NCBI GenBank assembly: GCA_019096195.1
Contig: JAGTXK010000219.1
Coordinates: forward strand, 744,001-808,000
Source of the DNA: Boletus sp. NGJ
Lineage: Eukaryota > Basidiomycota > Agaricomycetes > Boletales > Boletaceae
Length of the DNA stretch: 64,000 bases
Direction of reading: 5' to 3'
The position numbers and the translations under genes are program-made. This document shows positions 59,530-64,000 of the stretch, piece by piece (positions within the stretch are counted from its first letter, which is position 1; each line of letters begins with the position of its first letter). Under the pieces are notes generated by a model that ran no database searches, had not been told where the DNA came from, and worked only from the letters and a program-made list of their open reading frames with translations.

Positions 59530-59574
59530 CAAACATCCAAAGGCAAGTCCCCTCTGCTCCTCCATCTCACCAGC
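59530..59574. promoter_or_regulatory. 45-bp gap between divergent start codons
   Basis: The CCDC47-like ATG (59529, minus) and the next gene's ATG (59575, plus) are separated by only 45 bp. The two promoters must overlap each other's transcribed or coding DNA. Confidence 0.5.
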
Positions 59575-60110
59575 ATGGACCCGGCCGCTTTTCTCATAAA
59601 CCCTGCCATGATCACCCCCATCCAGATACACATTGACATGCAGGAATGTCCATCTCGTTTCGTGCTACATCCACACTCACACCCGCTTAGAATCAGAGCT
59701 ACCCAACCGACTATGCACAGTTTGTCCTCAACGTCCTCGCCAAGATGACCCGCGATGCACGCGCAATCGACCAGGCCGTCCTCCGACGCGCTATCGGTCT
59801 CGCCTCCTCCTACCTCGTCACAGACGCATCCACCAACCCGGACGGGGGAATCGCAACATGGCAGACCGGCTTCAACAGGCTCATCGACCTTGCCGTCGTC
59901 CTCCACCACCGCGGCGAGCTCGAACTCGACACGGTAAACGAGGCGTCCAAAGCCTGCTCCGAGTGTTGGAGTGTCGCAGCCACCTGGCGTGGGATGGAAG
60001 AGTGTCGTCAGGGCGTCAAAGAGGTCGCTGGGAAGCTCAAAAAGCTGCTCGACGAGCCCAACCGGAGGACGTACAAGGGCCAGAAAGTGTACACACCCAA
60101 TAGCCAGTAG
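59575..60110 (+). CDS. Small unrecognised fungal protein
   Basis: About 150 residues in two exons; no family recognised. Exon 1 starts MDPAAFLINPAMITPIQIHI. The main exon reads YPTDYAQFVLNVLAKMTRDA, AIDQAVLRRAIGLASSYLVT (about 59762-59820), WQTGFNRLIDLAVVLHHRGE (about 59860-59920) and ends VAGKLKKLLDEPNRRTYKGQ then KVYTPNSQ. It is mostly alpha-helical and charged. No signal peptide or membrane segment. The joining intron would be only about 30-35 nt (about 59665-59699), which is very short, so the first exon may be wrong or a base may be missing. Confidence 0.6.
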
Positions 60111-60153
60111 CCCTATCACGTGACGTAATCCACACATCCCTGCCTCATCCTCC

Positions 60154-63100
60154 ATGTCCTGCCCCCTCCCCGACTCCCCGTCCCTCGTCCTCACCCCAAT
60201 CCGCGCCCACTACCTCAAAAAGTCCCTCGTCCTCCTCCAGCTTCGCACTGAGCTTCATGATCTCACCTCTGCCCCCGCCGACAATGCCTCCACCCTCGCC
60301 TACCTCGGCCCCCCCTTTGCCCCCCACCGCTCACGCCTCCCCAGGCTCGACCTCCCCTTTCTCAAGTACTTCTTCCGCCACTTCGTCCTCTCCTTCCCCT
60401 TCCTGGCCGCCGCCCCAAACGACTTTTACTCTGACAAGCTCCAGCCCTTTGTCGACAGCGTCCTCGCCCGCAATCTCTCCCCATCTCTCCTCCTCGACGA
60501 CTCCGATACACACGATCCTGCCTCTCGCAAGTTCATCGCCAGGGTCGAGCGCAGTCTTGCCATGTTCCTCAGCTCTGCCATCAAGCTCGACGAACCAGAG
60601 GACGTCCTCAGGCTCTCGCAGGCTGACCTCCAGTCCCTCGAGCGCGCCGTCAGCAAACGTCTCGCAAAGCACGCCACCCGCACCAGCCGCTTTCACGTCA
60701 ATATCGTCTGTGTCCGCACAGTAACCGACAAGGGCCGCGTCAGGTCTCGTGTGCACGAGGTATGCACCCCTTTTCTCGTCCCTCACAGTATTTGATCCTC
60801 CTCTAGGAATTCCTTATTCGTACAACCCTCTCTCATGACAAACAAGTATGCGTTGCCCGCCGCTACGGCGATTTCAGGACGCTTGCAGACGAGGTTTGTC
60901 CTTTATCCCCCTACACATCTATGCTCATACCTTCCAGCTCCGAAAAGCCCACCCCGACTTTATTGTGCCATCTCCACCACCCAAGGACCGCACAGCGGTC
61001 GATGTCACCATCCCTCCTCCCTCCCCCTCACTATCAGACCATACATTCTCGTCAGACCCGGATCCCTCTGTCCCCGGCAGTTTTTATGCCACCCAGTCGA
61101 ATGGTAGACACCCACCACCCCGTCTCTCTAGAGAGAAGAACCGCCTCACTCTCCGTGCTTACCTCCATACTTTGCTCGCAAACCCTCCCTTCTCCTCATC
61201 CCCTGTCCTCCGTTCATTCCTCTTCAGCGGACCTACCAGGCTTTCCCCACAGGAACAGGAGGATGCCCGACGTAGGGAGGAGGCTGATCGCGTTAGGGAA
61301 CAGGGTAGGAAAGAATTTGCACGTCAGATCAGCGCAAGGGTCGATCAACTCAGAGAAGCCGTCAGCACTGTCAAAGGCGAGATCGTCGGGAGAGGTAATG
61401 CCTCCCCTTGACGGGCGTCTTGTTTCAAGCTAATCTATTGGCGCTCAGATGGTCTTAGCCACGTGTTCGCAATCATCAAAATCACCCCACACGTCAGACA
61501 ATTGCCAGAGAATTATCAGGCTGTCCTGGAGTGGGCGAGGATTTCGTCGGTCTACCTTCCCTTCTGACCGCCACCTCGACCTTATTTGTCCCCCCCATGT
61601 TCGCTACAGATTGGCGTCGACGATATTTCAGACATTCGTGGCTTCTGACAACTCTTCAGAGACATTCGCCAGTCTGAAACGCATACATGGACTCGTTCCT
61701 TACTTCCTTCTCAAGGCTGCACTCAAGATAAGCAACCCAGTGACGATGATACGAAATGTCCTCGACATCTTTCTCGCACAACCCTTTGGCGGCCGCAGCC
61801 TCCTTCAACGGTATGTTTCTTGCTTGCTACCGCTTCCCCCCTCATGTAAATCCATCTAGCATGTTCACCTCTTCCCTTACCGAAGAAGTCAGATCCTTGA
61901 ACACATACATTGAACATGTAGCTGCCAAGATAGACTCTCCTCCTCTTTGCGAGAAAGTTCGCCTGTTCGTCCACGCCCCTCGTGAAATCCAGGAGATGCA
62001 TCGCGTAAACGCCCGGCTCAAACATACCCACCTCTTGAAGGTCGTTCTGATGGGACCCGAGCAGCCGGTGTTGTCCAGGTCGCTTGCAGCGCGGGTGGAT
62101 AGATCGTGGATGAAGTGGGCCGCGTGGATGAGTGAGAAGCAACGGCAGGGGAGGGGCAAGGGAGCCGAGAGCGATAGCGAACAGGGACCCACCGACGAGG
62201 AAGCATGGTTGTTTGAGGATCTGAGGGTCCTCGTCAAGCTACACTTGAGGCTTAGGGATCGGGAACAGCTGATTGCGCTCATCTTTGAGGCGAGATTGTC
62301 GCGTCACGCTTCGCCAGTCGCTCACTCATCTGATACATAGGGCGTCACGGCGGAGTTGCTCAAGGACATCATTACCATCTTTTACACCCCGCTCGCTCAA
62401 GTGTACAGAGCAGCAAGCATCGCAGAGTCGCTAGGGGACTTGCAGAACTTTATCAATGACCTCATCCGCACAGTCGAACAAAGAGAAGATCGTGAGTTGA
62501 CTTCAACACCGCCGTGCTTCTCCACTCATTACACTCTTCTCTAGTCTCACAGTCAGACCCCTCTTCTACCGTGCAAGCTTTCATTGATCTCGTGAATCGA
62601 CACGAGCAATCTTTTTACTCTTTTGTGCACAAAGTTCATTCCAAGGGCCAAGGTCTTTTTGACAACCTGATGAAATGGATAGAAAGATTCCTTACCGCGA
62701 TCCGTGAGGGCATTGGTGCGTCCAGCCTTGATGTAGAAGGCAACAAGATTGTACTCGAGACGGTGCTGCCTGCGGGGGGTGAAGAGAGGGCAAAGATCAT
62801 GGAAGAAGTCGACAAGGTGATGCGCTGGCATTACCTGAACAAGATCGCCCATGAAGAAAAGCTCAGGAGCAGGTTTAGACGTGCCCAGAAAGGCACGGAG
62901 ATGGACGCGGATGCAGAAGACGAGGCAGCACAGGTTTTGATAAATGGCGTTGCCGGAGAGTTCGACTTTGGTGACTTGGTAAGGGCTAACGCAGCTGAGC
63001 TTGCCGCAGAAGAAAGCGACGAGGACGATGATAGTGACGACGATGACTATGGTGACGACGACAATAGTGACGAGGACACCAGCGAATATGAGACGGATAG

Positions 63101-63669
63101 CGATGAGGCTGAAGAGAACATGGCGCCGATGCACAATAATCTCCAGATTCCCTCCGTCTGCTCCTCGACGACACGGCTACCTCCCTCCAGGGTTGGGACA
63201 ACAGAGGTGGCGGCTCGGTCGACACTCCCAGAAACTCCACCACAACTATTGGCTCCGAGACCGAGGTCGCTCTCGCTTCGCAGTACCAAGTCGATGAAAC
63301 CGTTGGGCAAACTTCACTCCACAGTGGACGCTCCGCCAGCTCCACCGGTTCCTGCTCACTTCGATAAGTCGCTTCCACCGCCTCCTCCCGGACCAAGCCT
63401 TCCCAGGAGGCGTTCGACAGAACATTTGACCGCCTCTCCAGAACGCAACCCAGGTGGTGATCCTCACCTGCCACCGCCATCGTCGCAACGACCCCCTCAC
63501 AAGCCGAGGAAGAAAGCAGCAGCTACGACGCAACCTCCTGAATTGAGACACATTCCAACACTGCTACCGATCTTTGTTGAAATGGTGTGTCATTGGTGTC
63601 ACCTTTTCTCCCTTTAAAGCGCTGATCTGGACACGATAGATGCGTCCGTTGCTTCGTCCGCAATTGTAG
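60154..63669 (+). CDS. PX domain protein with PXA/PXB (YPR097W/Lec1-like)
   Basis: Phosphoinositide-binding protein of the fungal family to which yeast YPR097W (Lec1) belongs, linked to lipid traffic. The N-terminal PX-associated helical domain reads SPSLVLTPIRAHYLKKSLVL to RLPRLDLPFLKYFFRHFVLS (about 60180-60400). The PX domain has VHEEFLIRTTLSHDKQVCVA across an intron and RRYGDFRTLADELRKAHPD (about 60860-60960), then KNRLTLRAYLHTLLANPPF and PVLRSFLFSG (about 61138-61235). C-terminal domain (DUF3818 type): LKRIHGLVPYFLLKAALKIS (about 61677-61735), MIRNVLDIFLAQPFGG, and FVHKVHSKGQGLFDNLMKWI (about 62623-62683). Then a strongly acidic tract (about 63010-63115) and Pro-rich tail. The last intron (about 63584-63639) rejoins FVEM to MRPLLRPQL, ending 63669. 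About eight introns. Confidence 0.85.
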
Positions 63670-63878
63670 GTCTTCTCCGGACACAGTGTGATACAAGCTA
63701 TGATGACTCGAGGAGAAGACACTGCCCCGAGATTTTGTTTATCATGCTTATACAGAACCACACTGATACTTATCCACATCCAAGTTATTTTATGCACAAG
63801 AGCCCAATCATCCAATACGGAATATCTTGGTACTTTGGAAGGATGGAATAACAAGAGGTAATACGACCTTTGACCTTT

Positions 63879-64000
63879 CTACAAGTTCTCAAATTCCGCA
63901 TCGAAAGCTTGTTGCGTGGCTGTTCCCTTCCGAACTTTCTTGGCCAACCGCTCTTCCCTGGCAAGCTCATCCCAATCATCTCCATTATCCCGGCTATCCA
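63879..64000 (-). CDS. C-terminus of a probable DEAD-box RNA helicase (Spb4/DDX55-like), cut by window edge
   Basis: Only the last 40 codons are in the window: DWDELAREERLAKKVRKGTA then TQQAFDAEFENL and a TAG at 63881-63879. A tail of the form WDELAREERLAKKVKKG is characteristic of Spb4/DDX55-type helicases of 60S ribosome assembly. Identification rests on this tail alone. Converges with the PX gene, 209 bp apart. Confidence 0.5.
   Translation of the reverse strand, partial: DSRDNGDDWDELAREERLAKKVRKGTATQQAFDAEFENL

Noticed and set aside
1-64000. CRISPR array, biosynthetic gene cluster or defence island
   Set aside because: No regularly spaced repeats; the genes are eukaryotic housekeeping genes without a shared pathway.

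Overview
The window is nuclear DNA of a filamentous basidiomycete, most likely an Agaricomycete. Genes are compact and intron-rich, with GT-AG introns of about 45-60 nt, and the gene set is fungal (HIS6, chitin deacetylase, Elg1, BFR1, RFX/Sak1-like factor, STB6-like protein, basidiomycete-type four-helix membrane proteins). A Ceratobasidiaceae (Rhizoctonia-like) origin is my guess only. About 25 protein genes can be supported. No tRNA, rRNA or CRISPR array was seen.

Layout. 1-25.4 kb is a dense housekeeping block: aspartic protease (cut by the left edge), hydroxyacid-oxoacid transhydrogenase, HIS6, ribosomal protein L35, a GCK-III-type kinase, a GPI-anchored chitin deacetylase, TFIIF alpha, a bHLH factor, ELG1, a JMJD7-like hydroxylase, NHP2, BFR1 and an RFX factor. 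25.4-43.5 kb is an accessory stretch: a gene-free 1.6 kb, an unrecognised Ser/Asp-rich protein, an MFS sugar transporter, two nested solo LTRs of one family, a decayed Ty3/gypsy chromovirus, and long DNA almost without CpG. 43.5-47.3 kb is a tandem array of three four-helix (MARVEL-like) membrane protein genes. 47.6-64 kb returns to housekeeping genes: UBC8/UBE2H E2, THOC5, ZWF1, a double-RING/LON protein, an STB6-like protein, CCDC47, a small unknown, a PX/PXB lipid-transfer-type protein and the end of a probable DEAD-box helicase (cut by the right edge).

Many genes lie in divergent pairs with very short gaps between start codons (45 to 139 bp), which implies shared promoters. There is no operon-like pathway and no biosynthetic cluster.

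The most interesting structure is the CpG landscape. The MFS gene starts with normal CpG density and then loses CpG abruptly in mid-gene. Before the LTR insertions its second half and the DNA downstream formed one CpG-poor domain of about 3 kb. A young CpG-rich solo LTR sits inside an older CpG-poorer copy of itself, and each has its own perfect 5-bp target duplication. A Ty3 element with a third duplication lies 57 bp further on. Several host genes (the kinase, probably TFIIF alpha) carry single-base frame discrepancies at homopolymers that look more like assembly errors than decay.
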